Shown: in pieces, positions 8,917 through 17,208 of the stretch
Layout: the number at the start of each line of letters is the position of its first letter
Numbering within the stretch: the first letter of the stretch is position 1
Assembly: GCF_000258765.1 (NCBI RefSeq)
Contig: NZ_AJLT01000019.1
Span: 62,001-126,000, forward strand
Direction: 5' to 3'
Origin: Gillisia marina
GTDB lineage: Bacteria > Bacteroidota > Bacteroidia > Flavobacteriales > Flavobacteriaceae
Length of the DNA stretch: 64,000 nt
The notes under the pieces: model-generated
The model's input: only the letters and a program-made list of their open reading frames with translations
Databases searched by the model: none
What the model was told of the DNA's origin: nothing
Translations under genes and position numbers: made by a program

Positions 8917-9987
8917 ATGAAAGACGATGCAACCATCGAAATTGATATAAAAAGAGCCCCTACCTCTAAAATAGCTTCAATAGATTTTGAAAATTTAAAA
9001 TTCGGGCACACCTTTACAGATCATATGATGACTTGTGATTATGAGAATGGATCTTGGCAGGCACCTAAAATAATGCCTTACGGACCTATTTCCATGGAAC
9101 CTTCTGCAAAGGTTTTTCATTATGGTCAAGCGGTTTTTGAAGGGATGAAAGCATACAAAGATGATCAAGATCAAATTTGGATGTTTAGACCACAAGAAAA
9201 TCTTAAACGTATTAATAAATCTGCCAAGAGAATGGCAATTCCGGAATTTCCCGAGGACTTTTTCTTTAATTCTTTGGAAGCTCTTTTAAAACTGGAAAAA
9301 GATTGGATTAAAAAAGGATTTGGAAATTCTCTTTACATAAGACCATTTGTAATTGCTACCGAGCCTGGAGTATCGGCCTCTCCGGGAACAATGTACAAGT
9401 TTATCATTATATGCTCTCCCGCAAAGTCCTATTATACTGGAGAAGTGCGCGTGAAATTTTCTGAAAAATATAGCCGAGCTGCAGATGGCGGTGTTGGTTT
9501 TGCGAAAGCAGCAGGAAATTATGGAGCACAATTCTACCCAACCAATTTGGCAAAAGAAGAAGGATATCAGCAAATAATTTGGACCGATGCTAATACACAT
9601 AGTTTCTTAGAAGAAGCCGGAACGATGAATATCTTCTTTAGAATAAACGATACTTTAATCACTGCTCCTACTAACGACCGAATTCTAGATGGAATCACCA
9701 GAAAGAGTTTAATCATTCTAGCTGAGGAGAATGATGTGAATATTGAGATAAGAAAAGTACCCGTTCAAGAAATTGTAGATGCTGCAAGAGAGGGAACTTT
9801 AAAAGAAATTTTTGGTGCCGGTACCGCTGCTGTAATTAATCCAATATCAGGATTTGGATATAAAGGCGAAAAACATGAGTTACCAAAATTAACCAATTCT
9901 TATGCGAGTTTCTTTAAAGATAAATTGATGAAAATTCAATATAATTTATCTGAAGATAAGCACGGTTGGAGATATTTAGTGAAATAA
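8917..9987 (+). CDS. ilvE: Branched-chain amino acid aminotransferase
   Basis: 356 residues from ATG 8917, chosen because a good promoter overlaps the alternative ATG at 8884. It is a fold-type IV PLP transaminase of the BCAT II type, interconverting Leu/Ile/Val and their keto acids with 2-oxoglutarate. Visible signatures are HYGQAVFEGMKAYK, RPFVIATEPGVS, the PLP lysine region (GGVGFAKAAGNYGAQFYP) and the LEEAGTMNIFF and DGITRKSLI blocks. It is monocistronic, with its own promoter and a terminator 20 bases past the stop. Confidence 0.96.
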   Translation: MKDDATIEIDIKRAPTSKIASIDFENLKFGHTFTDHMMTCDYENGSWQAPKIMPYGPISMEPSAKVFHYGQAVFEGMKAYKDDQDQIWMFRPQENLKRINKSAKRMAIPEFPEDFFFNSLEALLKLEKDWIKKGFGNSLYIRPFVIATEPGVSASPGTMYKFIIICSPAKSYYTGEVRVKFSEKYSRAADGGVGFAKAAGNYGAQFYPTNLAKEEGYQQIIWTDANTHSFLEEAGTMNIFFRINDTLITAPTNDRILDGITRKSLIILAEENDVNIEIRKVPVQEIVDAAREGTLKEIFGAGTAAVINPISGFGYKGEKHELPKLTNSYASFFKDKLMKIQYNLSEDKHGWRYLVK

Positions 9988-10007
9988 GATGTTTTAAGAC
10001 ATACTAT

Positions 10008-10040
10008 AAAAAAGCCTTGAATTTATTTTCAAGCTTTTTT
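10008..10040 (+). terminator. Terminator after ilvE
   Basis: Left arm AAAAAAGCcTTGAA and right arm TTCAAGCTTTTTT pair with one bulged C and a six-base loop, ending in T6. It follows the ilvE stop by 20 bases. Confidence 0.8.
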
Positions 10041-10124
10041 AATATAACTGATTCTTTACATGAACTTCAGGTTGAATATTTCGACTTCGTGCAATACAGA
10101 CTAAAATTGAAAATTTGCTTATTT

Positions 10125-10200
10125 CGTCAAGCTGAACTTGTTTCAGCTTCTATTATCTTAAATGGGAGTTTATAGATCCTGAAATAAATTCAGGATGACG
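10125..10200. repeat. Inverted pair of REP-like hairpin elements
   Basis: Two 27-bp elements in opposite orientation: one begins CGTCAAGCTGAA and ends TTTCAGCTTCT (10125-10151). The other, read on the minus strand, begins CGTCATCCTGAA and ends TTTCAGGATCT (10174-10200). Each folds as a hairpin, and the bases that differ between copies change in pairs (AAGC/GCTT against ATCC/GGAT). Related elements lie near 15.8 kb and 55.1 kb. Confidence 0.65.
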
Positions 10201-10229
10201 TAGGTTATAAGTAAATAAAGCTACTTTAT

Positions 10230-10616
10230 TTATCTCTCTAAAATCTTCTGAATTTCGGGTTTAAAATAATTTGGCCCTTTCAAAACTTTTCCATCTTCTC
10301 TATAAATTGGTTTTCCATTTTCTCCCAATTTACTCATATTACTTCTTTGGATTTCTTCAAAAACCTCTTCAATTTTATGTTGCATGCCATGCTCTATAAT
10401 GGTTCCACATAAAATATATAACATATCCCCAAGGGCATCTGCCACTTCTGTAAGATCATTATTATTCGCTGCTTCTAGGTATTCCTCGTTCTCCTCCTTC
10501 ATCAAATTAAATCGAAGCATATTTTTTGCCTCTCCAAGATCTGCAATAGGTTTTTCATTCATTCCTAATCCAAAAGCGGTATGGAATTCTTGTACGGCTT
10601 CAATTCTTCTTTTCAT
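10230..10616 (-). CDS. MazG-like nucleotide pyrophosphohydrolase
   Basis: 128 residues from ATG 10616; a longer reading from 10679 covers the divergent promoter region and is rejected. The all-alpha NTP-PPase metal motif is visible: KEENEEYLEA (EExxE) near residue 42 and EVADALGDMLYIL (ExxD) near residue 60, which bind Mg2+. The family (phosphoribosyl-ATP pyrophosphatase-like, COG4696) hydrolyses nucleoside triphosphates or related substrates; the substrate here is unknown. It is transcribed away from a small membrane protein gene, with start codons only 45 bases apart. Confidence 0.85.
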   Translation of the reverse strand: MKRRIEAVQEFHTAFGLGMNEKPIADLGEAKNMLRFNLMKEENEEYLEAANNNDLTEVADALGDMLYILCGTIIEHGMQHKIEEVFEEIQRSNMSKLGENGKPIYREDGKVLKGPNYFKPEIQKILER

Positions 10617-10637
10617 TATAAATTGCTTTTTTAAAGT

Positions 10638-10645
10638 TAACTTTG
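10638..10645 (+). promoter_or_regulatory. Promoter -7 element for the 62-residue membrane protein gene
   Basis: TAACTTTG matches TAnnTTTG and ends 16 bases before ATG 10662, giving a very short leader. No ideal upstream TTTG was found. Confidence 0.4.
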
Positions 10646-10661
10646 CCCTAAAATAACAAAA

Positions 10662-10850
10662 ATGTTTAGTACCGGACAATGGATTTTTGCTGCAATATTT
10701 TTTCTATCATTTGTAGTGGTAATAATCTTTAGTTATAGAAAGGATATCGCAATCCATAAAAAATATCATAAAGGCAGTTTATTTGTTTTGCTTGGCTTCT
10801 TAATCTTTATTGGATTATTATTTGTGATTAAAGCATATATAAAAGAGTAG
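10662..10850 (+). CDS. Small two-helix membrane protein
   Basis: 62 residues: a helix at about 7-25, a basic loop (SYRKDIAIHKKYHKG) and a second helix at about 40-57, then KAYIKE. The positive loop between the helices predicts both termini outside by the positive-inside rule. I do not recognise a named family; proteins of this shape are common in flavobacteria. It is divergent from the MazG-like gene and convergent with a lipoprotein gene whose stop lies 7 bases beyond. Confidence 0.75.
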   Translation: MFSTGQWIFAAIFFLSFVVVIIFSYRKDIAIHKKYHKGSLFVLLGFLIFIGLLFVIKAYIKE

Positions 10851-10857
10851 ACAACTA

Positions 10858-11341
10858 TTAGCGTTTATCTTCTTTGGATTTCATTAATCCGGGATGATTT
10901 TCTCTTAAAAACGAGTTTCTTGAGGAATCTATTTGCTGTATAAATTTTTCCAACTCAAAATTTTGCCTTCTCCAGTTTCGTAAATAATAATCGTCTGCGA
11001 AGAAATCATTCATATATAAGGAATCCATTCTCGGGAAATAGGAGAAATACTTATCCCATGCAAAGGGCGCTGTATATTCAAAATACCTCCTGAAGGTATC
11101 CATAATGCTGTCCAAATTTTCATGAATAGTATCTCCTTCTATTGTGGAATACTGCCAAGTGTATACAGAATCGTATCTAATTAAATTCCCTTGCTCATCA
11201 TATTCCCTTTTGACATCCCATTTTTCTTTGGGTTGCACTGTAGATAAATCTTGATCTTTGTCAGAATTCTTTTTTTTCCTTATCCTGCGCATTGCAAGAC
11301 AGTAAGGCTAGCATTAGGAAAAGGCTTACTATATTTTTCAT
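10858..11341 (-). CDS. Hypothetical lipoprotein with apparent +1 frameshift
   Basis: From ATG 11341 the minus strand reads MKNIVSLFLMLALLSCNAQD, a clear lipoprotein signal with lipobox LLSC, then stops after KEKKEF. Removing one T from the T8 run at 11270-11277 joins it to a long frame rich in Tyr, Arg and Asp ending at 10858, for about 160 residues in total. The mature part has no domain I recognise; it contains repeated Asp-Ser/Arg-Tyr stretches (YDSVYTWQYS, RRYFEYT). Reading from the internal ATG at 11292 would remove the signal. A probable sequencing indel, or a slippage-prone site. Confidence 0.7.
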
Positions 11342-11428
11342 ATCACAACTTTTTAAAATTTATCGTAACACCTAAAAATGTTTTCTAAATTAAAAACTGT
11401 AGTGAATATTTAAAATGATTTTAATCAT

Positions 11429-11466
11429 AAAAAAAGCCCCGACAATTAATTTATCGGGGCTTTTTT
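11429..11466 (-). terminator. Terminator after the DPP III gene
   Basis: GCCCCGA (11436-11442) pairs with TCGGGGC (11454-11460), flanked by A6 and T6 tracts. On the minus strand it lies 17 bases past the stop of the peptidase gene. Confidence 0.88.
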
Positions 11467-11482
11467 AATTTTTTCAGTCTGC

Positions 11483-13543
11483 TTATTCTACCGGTGTAGC
11501 AACTTTTTTATCCACTTTTAAAAAATGGTAGTTTTTAGTGTACTCCATCATCTGAGAAGCGAAATCTTTAGGTTGAGTCACCTTAACAGATTTTATCTCA
11601 TTGTTATCATCCATTTCTGGAACTAATACTGGGTTTACAAATCCGCTGTAAGGAGGAGATTTGAATTGAGCATTTCTATCTAGCACCTCCTTATGAATTT
11701 CTTGATCGACTTTAACTCCGTAGTTTTCAACTAAATTCTTTGCAGCATCAAAATCACCTTCCGATTTAATTCGCTGAGTTTCTTTTAATAACTCGCCAAA
11801 TAATTCTCTCAATCGGTCGTAGTTTTTAATATCGAAATACGTTTTTCCATCTCTGGTAACTTTTTCTATAACTCCTTCTTCTTTCCCTTTTTCAAAAACC
11901 CATGCGCTCACCCATTGTCTATTTCTCATATGCGCTTCTTCTACATCATCTCCAATATTCAATCTTCTTAATTGAGTCATTAAACCATTTCTGATATACC
12001 CATCGTATGCCGCCATTCCGGTTTTCTTCCAATCATCTGTCAATCCTAATTCTTGAATTTTCGGATCCATTAAATAATAAAGACCTACAAGATCTGCTCT
12101 TCCTTCTTCCAGAGTAGATGCGTAATTCTTTAAAGTTTCCTTAGTTTCTCCAACTCCCGGATTTAATTGCCCGGAGGCATGACCTACAACTTCATGAAGT
12201 GCTGTATGTAACTTATCTGCATTCTGGCCGTATTTTTCCTCTAGCGCAACTTCTTCCTCATCATGAGCAAATTCCTGTAACACGCCAGAGCTTCCTGCGT
12301 TATTATAAGCTTCAATGATGTTTCCTAAAGAAACAGATTTACTTCCATGTGCAGCTCTAATCCAGTTTGCATTTGGTAAGTTCACTCCAATTGGCGTACT
12401 AGGTGATGCATCTCCAGCTTCTCCTGCAACAATAACCGTTTTATAAGTTACACCCACTACAGATTTCTTTTTGTGTTCCAGCATTAAAGGAGAGTTATCC
12501 TCGAACCACTGAACATTATCCTCCAAAACCTTCATTTTTTTGGACATTTCAAAATCTTTAATCTGTACAATACTTTCGTAAGAACCACGATATCCTAATG
12601 GATCGTTATACACTTCAATAAAACTATTGATATAATCTATATTTCCTTCGGTAGCTTCAACCCAAGCAACATTATAGTCATCCCAAGTTTGAAGATCTCC
12701 AGTCTTGTAATATTTAATCAATAAGCCCAGTGCATTCCCTTGCTTTTCATTTTCTGCAACCGCTTGAGCTTTCTCCAACCATTTTACAATTTCATCTATG
12801 GCTGTACCATACAATCCACCGCTTTTCCAAACCTTTTCTACCAATTGTCCATTTTCCTTCACTAAAGTAGAATTCAAACCATAAGAAAGTGGCTTATCTT
12901 TATTTGGAGAAGATTTCTTTTTGTAAAAAGCTTCCGCTTCAGCAGCAGTTACATCTGGACCATAAAAGTTAATTGCAGATCCCTTCAACAATCCTTTTGC
13001 TACATCTAAGTTCACTTTTTTAGCATCTTTATCATTAAAGATCACCTCATAAGGCTCGCCGGTAAGTTCAGTTTGTGTTTCAGCTAAAAGCATATCAAAA
13101 TATTCTTTGCTGAATTCCGGCTTTATTTTATCGTTAGAGTAATGGTGGTGAATCCCGTTAGAGAACCAAACTCTCTTCATGTATGTTTCAAAAGATTTCC
13201 AATCTGAAGCATCTTTATCTCCGGCGTAATTAGCGTAGATATTCTCCAACGCCTCTCTAATTTCAAGATTGTGTCTATAATTTTGGTCCCACATAATATC
13301 ACGACCACTCAAACCGGCTTGAGTAAGGTAATACACTAATTTTTGTTCTTGAAGTGTTAAATCCTCGAATCCAGGAATTTGATACCTTAACACTTTAATA
13401 TCCGCAAACTCCTCCACCTTATAATCAAAATCAGTTTCGGTAGAAGTTTCCACTTCAGCAATCTCTCTATCATTACTTTCATCCTTGCAGGAATACAATA
13501 AAGAAGACATTAATACTAATGCCATAAGGAATTTAAGTTTCAT
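11483..13543 (-). CDS. Dipeptidyl-peptidase III family lipoprotein (M49 metallopeptidase)
   Basis: 686 residues from ATG 13543, chosen because it gives a lipoprotein signal (MKLKFLMALVLMSSLLYSC). The zinc site HEVVGH of the M49 HExxGH motif is present in TALHEVVGHASGQLNPG, followed about 30 residues later by the second motif EEGRADL. M49 enzymes remove dipeptides from peptide N-termini; here the protein would be tethered in the periplasm or at the cell surface. Length matches bacterial DPP III. It is monocistronic, with a -7 element upstream and a terminator downstream. Confidence 0.93.
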   Translation of the reverse strand: MKLKFLMALVLMSSLLYSCKDESNDREIAEVETSTETDFDYKVEEFADIKVLRYQIPGFEDLTLQEQKLVYYLTQAGLSGRDIMWDQNYRHNLEIREALENIYANYAGDKDASDWKSFETYMKRVWFSNGIHHHYSNDKIKPEFSKEYFDMLLAETQTELTGEPYEVIFNDKDAKKVNLDVAKGLLKGSAINFYGPDVTAAEAEAFYKKKSSPNKDKPLSYGLNSTLVKENGQLVEKVWKSGGLYGTAIDEIVKWLEKAQAVAENEKQGNALGLLIKYYKTGDLQTWDDYNVAWVEATEGNIDYINSFIEVYNDPLGYRGSYESIVQIKDFEMSKKMKVLEDNVQWFEDNSPLMLEHKKKSVVGVTYKTVIVAGEAGDASPSTPIGVNLPNANWIRAAHGSKSVSLGNIIEAYNNAGSSGVLQEFAHDEEEVALEEKYGQNADKLHTALHEVVGHASGQLNPGVGETKETLKNYASTLEEGRADLVGLYYLMDPKIQELGLTDDWKKTGMAAYDGYIRNGLMTQLRRLNIGDDVEEAHMRNRQWVSAWVFEKGKEEGVIEKVTRDGKTYFDIKNYDRLRELFGELLKETQRIKSEGDFDAAKNLVENYGVKVDQEIHKEVLDRNAQFKSPPYSGFVNPVLVPEMDDNNEIKSVKVTQPKDFASQMMEYTKNYHFLKVDKKVATPVE

Positions 13544-13565
13544 ATATTTCTGTTTAATTTTCCTA

Positions 13566-13573
13566 CAAATGTA
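13566..13573 (-). promoter_or_regulatory. Promoter -7 element for the DPP III gene
   Basis: TACATTTG on the minus strand, an exact TAnnTTTG match, 22 bases ahead of ATG 13543. This favours that start over one at 13630. Confidence 0.42.
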
Positions 13574-13636
13574 GTAATTAGCAGCTTTATATTTAACTAT
13601 ATTAGCATTCTGAACCATATTAACACCCAATTTTAA

Positions 13637-14689
13637 ATGAAAATTTTAAAATATTTATTCTTTTTATTACTTGTTATAATTATTGCAGGAGCTATTTACG
13701 TAGCTACAAAAGATGGAAATTATCAAGTGGAGGAAACTGCAATAATCCATGCTCCGGTGCCTGTTGTTTTTAATGAAGTAAATAATTTCAAGAATTGGGA
13801 TAAATGGGGCCCATGGATGGACGATGCAGATGATATTATTATTAATTATCCTGAAAATACCATCGGTGAAAACGCCAGCTTTTCATGGAAAAGTGAGAAA
13901 ATGGGAGATGGTTCCATAAAAAATATAAAAGTAATTCCAGAGTCTGCCATAGACCAGAAACTTAGCTTTAAATCTCCCTATGGAGAATCTAACAGTAATG
14001 TGTATTGGGATTTTCTTGAGGTAGAAGAAGGAACTAAAGTAACTTGGGGAATTAAAGGTGAGCAAAGTTTCATGGAAAAATTAGCTTTTACTTTTATGGA
14101 AAAGAGTTTTCCTGAAATGATTCGCCCTATGTATAAAGAAGGCTTGGAAAAATTGAATACGGTTGTATTGGAAAAAATGAGTACTTACTCTATAAATGTG
14201 GATGGAATTACCACACATGGAGGTGGCTTTTATATGTACACCACAACGGCTACCAAAATTTCTCAGATACAAACTAAGATGCAAAAAATGTTTGCAGATG
14301 TTTCTTTATATATGGAACAAAATAATATCTCTACGATGGGAAATCCTTTTGTGCTTTATAACAAATGGGACGAGCAAAATAACTCAGCAATTTATTCCAC
14401 CGGATACTTTACACCAAGCTTAATAATAACTCCAGCGGAAAGCACCGTCTTAAACGGAATGATGCCGGTTCAAAAAGTTATAAAAACTACCCTAAAAGGT
14501 GATTATAAAAACCTGAAAGAAGCTTGGGACGCTACTTATAAATATGCACAAGAAAATAATTTACCGGTTAATCCAGATAGTCCTGCTTTTGAAGTATATG
14601 CTATTAGGCCAGATAAATCTCCAAACCCTGCAAATTGGGTAACTGAGATTTATATTCCACTTTTGGAAGTTGAAGAACCAACCTTATAA
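13637..14689 (+). CDS. SRPBCC-domain protein fused to a GyrI-like effector-binding domain
   Basis: 350 residues. One N-terminal transmembrane helix (about 5-23) is followed by a SRPBCC/polyketide-cyclase-like domain (about 30-170; APVPVVFNEVNNFKNWDKWGPWM is its typical start). A GyrI/AraC-type effector-binding domain covers about 185-345 (GDYKNLKEAWDATYKYAQENN is its helix). Both folds bind small hydrophobic ligands. The protein is probably membrane-anchored; ligand unknown. It is divergent from the DPP III gene and followed after 17 bases by crcB. Confidence 0.85.
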   Translation: MKILKYLFFLLLVIIIAGAIYVATKDGNYQVEETAIIHAPVPVVFNEVNNFKNWDKWGPWMDDADDIIINYPENTIGENASFSWKSEKMGDGSIKNIKVIPESAIDQKLSFKSPYGESNSNVYWDFLEVEEGTKVTWGIKGEQSFMEKLAFTFMEKSFPEMIRPMYKEGLEKLNTVVLEKMSTYSINVDGITTHGGGFYMYTTTATKISQIQTKMQKMFADVSLYMEQNNISTMGNPFVLYNKWDEQNNSAIYSTGYFTPSLIITPAESTVLNGMMPVQKVIKTTLKGDYKNLKEAWDATYKYAQENNLPVNPDSPAFEVYAIRPDKSPNPANWVTEIYIPLLEVEEPTL

Positions 14690-14706
14690 TAGTTAGCAGT
14701 CTTTAA

Positions 14707-15078
14707 ATGAAAGCGATCTTAATGGTATTTCTAGGTGGAGGTTTGGGAAGCGCAATGCGCTTTATGATCACCAAGGTTTTGAACAAATCTCCCTTAGAAA
14801 TACCTTACGGTACTTTTACTGTTAATATTGTGGGAAGCCTCTTATTAGGACTAATCCTTGGAATCTCTCTAAAATCTGGAGCACTCTCTAACAATACCAT
14901 GTTATTTCTTGCAACAGGATTTTGTGGAGGATTTACCACATTTTCCACCTTTACTTTTGAAAATCAGGTGTTTTTAAGAACCGGCGATTATTCAAGCTTT
15001 GCCATTTACACCTTAGGAAGCATCCTAGCAGGATTTGCAGCCGTATTTCTGGGATTATATTTATCTAAATTAGTGTGA
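14707..15078 (+). CDS. crcB: Fluoride channel CrcB (Fluc)
   Basis: 123 residues with four hydrophobic helices. Family motifs are GGGLGSAMRF near the N-terminus, the Asn in NIVGSLLLG, and the pore signature GFCGGFTTFSTFTFE near residues 73-87 with its Phe and Thr/Ser residues. Fluc proteins form antiparallel dimers that export fluoride. The 17-base gap from the upstream gene leaves no room for a fluoride riboswitch, so expression probably follows that gene. Confidence 0.95.
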   Translation: MKAILMVFLGGGLGSAMRFMITKVLNKSPLEIPYGTFTVNIVGSLLLGLILGISLKSGALSNNTMLFLATGFCGGFTTFSTFTFENQVFLRTGDYSSFAIYTLGSILAGFAAVFLGLYLSKLV

Positions 15079-15079
15079 G

Positions 15080-15685
15080 CTATTTATTGTAAACCTTAAC
15101 TCCTACAGGAATAGCAACAGAAATATCATTTTCTGAAGGTGGAATAGGGCAAGAATATTTCCCATTATAGGCACAATAAGGATTATATGCTTTGTTGAAA
15201 TTCAGCGTAATCGTATTCCCTGTAGGTATGCGCATATCCAGATATCTTCCACCGCCGTAACTAGTTTCTCCATTGGTAGCATCTGTAAATGGGATAAAAA
15301 GATAATCTACATATTCCGGCTTGGTTATTAGCTCCTGATTCTGGTAAATATTTAATTTAAACGATTGTCCTTCTAGTTCAAAATAAGCCTCTCCGTATTT
15401 TACGTATATCGGCATCCTGTCTGTAGTTGTCGGCATTGCAAAAGGAGATTCTGCAGGAGTTCTTACAAATTCTGCTTCTACGACGTACGTGGTATCAATA
15501 TCGAAAAAGTCTAAAGCTTTAAACTTTTTTATATCTTCTGAAGTTAATGGAGACTCTTCAGGATTTGCAAACTCTAAATTTAAATGCTCCTGAAAGGCTA
15601 CAATATCTTCAACTTTTGAAGAATTCTGCGCCATAAGCAACGAAGTATTCAGAATTAACACTATCAAGAAAAGCAACTTTTTCAT
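15080..15685 (-). CDS. DUF1684 family secreted protein
   Basis: 201 residues from ATG 15685 with a signal peptide (MKKLLFLIVLILNTSLLMAQ); an ATG at 15733 would add a non-signal leader. The DUF1684 core is clear: YVKYGEAYFELEGQSFKL, FIPFTDATNGETSYGGGRYL and FNKAYNPYCAYNGKYSCPIPP. Function is not established. The two Cys residues near the C-terminus could form a disulphide in the periplasm. It is convergent with crcB, one base from its stop. Confidence 0.88.
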   Translation of the reverse strand: MKKLLFLIVLILNTSLLMAQNSSKVEDIVAFQEHLNLEFANPEESPLTSEDIKKFKALDFFDIDTTYVVEAEFVRTPAESPFAMPTTTDRMPIYVKYGEAYFELEGQSFKLNIYQNQELITKPEYVDYLFIPFTDATNGETSYGGGRYLDMRIPTGNTITLNFNKAYNPYCAYNGKYSCPIPPSENDISVAIPVGVKVYNK

Positions 15686-15990
15686 CTTCTTATATTTAGA
15701 ATACAAAAATGAGGAATTATAATTGAATTCCACTTTCTAAAATTTTTATGAACCTGCTTGACTGTTATGTATTTTGTCATCCTGTAGAAAACGAAGCGGA
15801 CTGAAGGATCTCAATAAAACAGAAACAATCCAGCTATATATCCCTCCTCCCGATAGGTATCGGGACGTCGGGATAACATATAGAAAAATAAAATAGTGAC
15901 TTATGGACACTACTCCCGCTAAAAATTCGCTGCTTTATTTTAAAATTTTCTTTGAAAATTTTAACTAATTTTGGTTCCTAACCAATCCGA
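15686..15990. other. Intergenic region with repeat-like hairpins
   Basis: No gene seen in these 305 bases. A GTCATCCTG...GAAGGATCTC element (15776-15812) shares its flanks with REP-like elements elsewhere in the window. CCCGATA-GG-TATCGGG (15849-15864) is a perfect 7-bp hairpin. Both DUF1684 and MFS genes start here, so their promoters must also lie here, but no exact TAnnTTTG was identified. Confidence 0.55.
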
Positions 15991-17208
15991 ATGTTTCAAA
16001 AGATTTTCCGTTCATATGTAGACTCCTTTAGCGATTTAAGGCGAGAGGTCTGGCTCTTGGCATTAATAACCTTTATTAATAGAGCCGGGACTATGGTAAT
16101 CCCTTTTCTTTCGCTATATCTTACTAAGAGTCGTGGATTTTCACTGGAGGAGGTTGGATGGATCCTTACTTTTTTCGGGCTTGGTTCAGTTACAGGATCT
16201 TGGCTAGGCGGTAAATTAGTAGATACCATAGGCCATTATAAAACCATGGCGGGAAGCTTACTTATTTCTTCGGTACTTTTTGTGCTTTTACAATTTCCAA
16301 CCTCATTTTGGGGAATTTGTAGTGGAATATTTCTGGTAATGACGGCTGCCGATATTTTTAGACCTGCTGTTTTCGTGGCAATTAGTGCCTACAGCAAACC
16401 ACAAAATAGAACACGATCTGTAACATTGATAAGATTGGCGATAAACTTGGGTTTTTCTGCAGGCCCGGCTATTGGCGGAATTATAATAGCCAGTTCAGGA
16501 TATAGCGGCTTATTTTGGGTAGACGGAATTACTTGTTTATTTGCTGGTATCTTACTTTTAAAGTTATTGCATCCTAAGAAAGCGATCGAGAATGTTAGGG
16601 AGGTAAACACGAGTCCGCAAGGAGTGCTAAAAGATTTCCCGTATTTAATTTTTATTGCATCTATGGTTCTATTCGGATTCATATTCTTACAGTACTTCTC
16701 TACCATGCCTTTATTTTATGCACAAAAGCACGGACTAACTGAATTGGAGATAGGACTCTTATTAGGATTGAACGGGTTTTTAATTTTTCTTTTAGAAATG
16801 CCACTAATTAAATATCTTGAATCTAAAAAAGTAACCGCCATTTTTCATGTCATTGTGGGAACTATATTAGTAGGCTTAAGTTTCTTAGCCGTAAATCTTA
16901 CAGGTTGGGTAGGAATTTTGGTAATAGGAATGCTCTTAATGACCATTGGAGAGATGATTGCCTTTCCATTTTCCAATTCTTTTGCATTAACTAGAGCCGA
17001 AAAAGGGAAACAAGGATCGTATATGGCGTTGTATAGTATCGCATTTTCCTTGAGTCATATCTTTGGTCATAACTCGGGGATGCAGTTAATTAGCAGTTTT
17101 GGGTATTTATTTACCTGGAATGTAATGATTGTCTTAGCGGCTATAGCCTGTGGTCTCCTAGTTTATTTGAGATTTATATTAAAAAAGGAAACCCTTACAA
17201 GCACCTAA
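15991..17208 (+). CDS. Major facilitator superfamily transporter
   Basis: 405 residues with about twelve hydrophobic helices. The MFS motif between helices 2 and 3 appears as GSWLGGKLVDTIGHYKTM, and a second cytoplasmic loop after helix 6 carries LHPKKAIENVREV. It resembles DHA1-type drug/H+ antiporters; substrate unknown. It stands alone, and its stop overlaps by 3 bases the stop of the convergent gene. No truncation. Confidence 0.9.
   Translation: MFQKIFRSYVDSFSDLRREVWLLALITFINRAGTMVIPFLSLYLTKSRGFSLEEVGWILTFFGLGSVTGSWLGGKLVDTIGHYKTMAGSLLISSVLFVLLQFPTSFWGICSGIFLVMTAADIFRPAVFVAISAYSKPQNRTRSVTLIRLAINLGFSAGPAIGGIIIASSGYSGLFWVDGITCLFAGILLLKLLHPKKAIENVREVNTSPQGVLKDFPYLIFIASMVLFGFIFLQYFSTMPLFYAQKHGLTELEIGLLLGLNGFLIFLLEMPLIKYLESKKVTAIFHVIVGTILVGLSFLAVNLTGWVGILVIGMLLMTIGEMIAFPFSNSFALTRAEKGKQGSYMALYSIAFSLSHIFGHNSGMQLISSFGYLFTWNVMIVLAAIACGLLVYLRFILKKETLTST

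Noticed and set aside
9966-10175. Plus-strand open frame after ilvE
   Set aside because: It begins inside ilvE, crosses the ilvE terminator and ends in a REP-like repeat; composition is not protein-like.
14690-14706. Fluoride riboswitch in front of crcB
   Set aside because: The gap is only 17 bases, too short for the aptamer, and none is seen within the preceding gene end.
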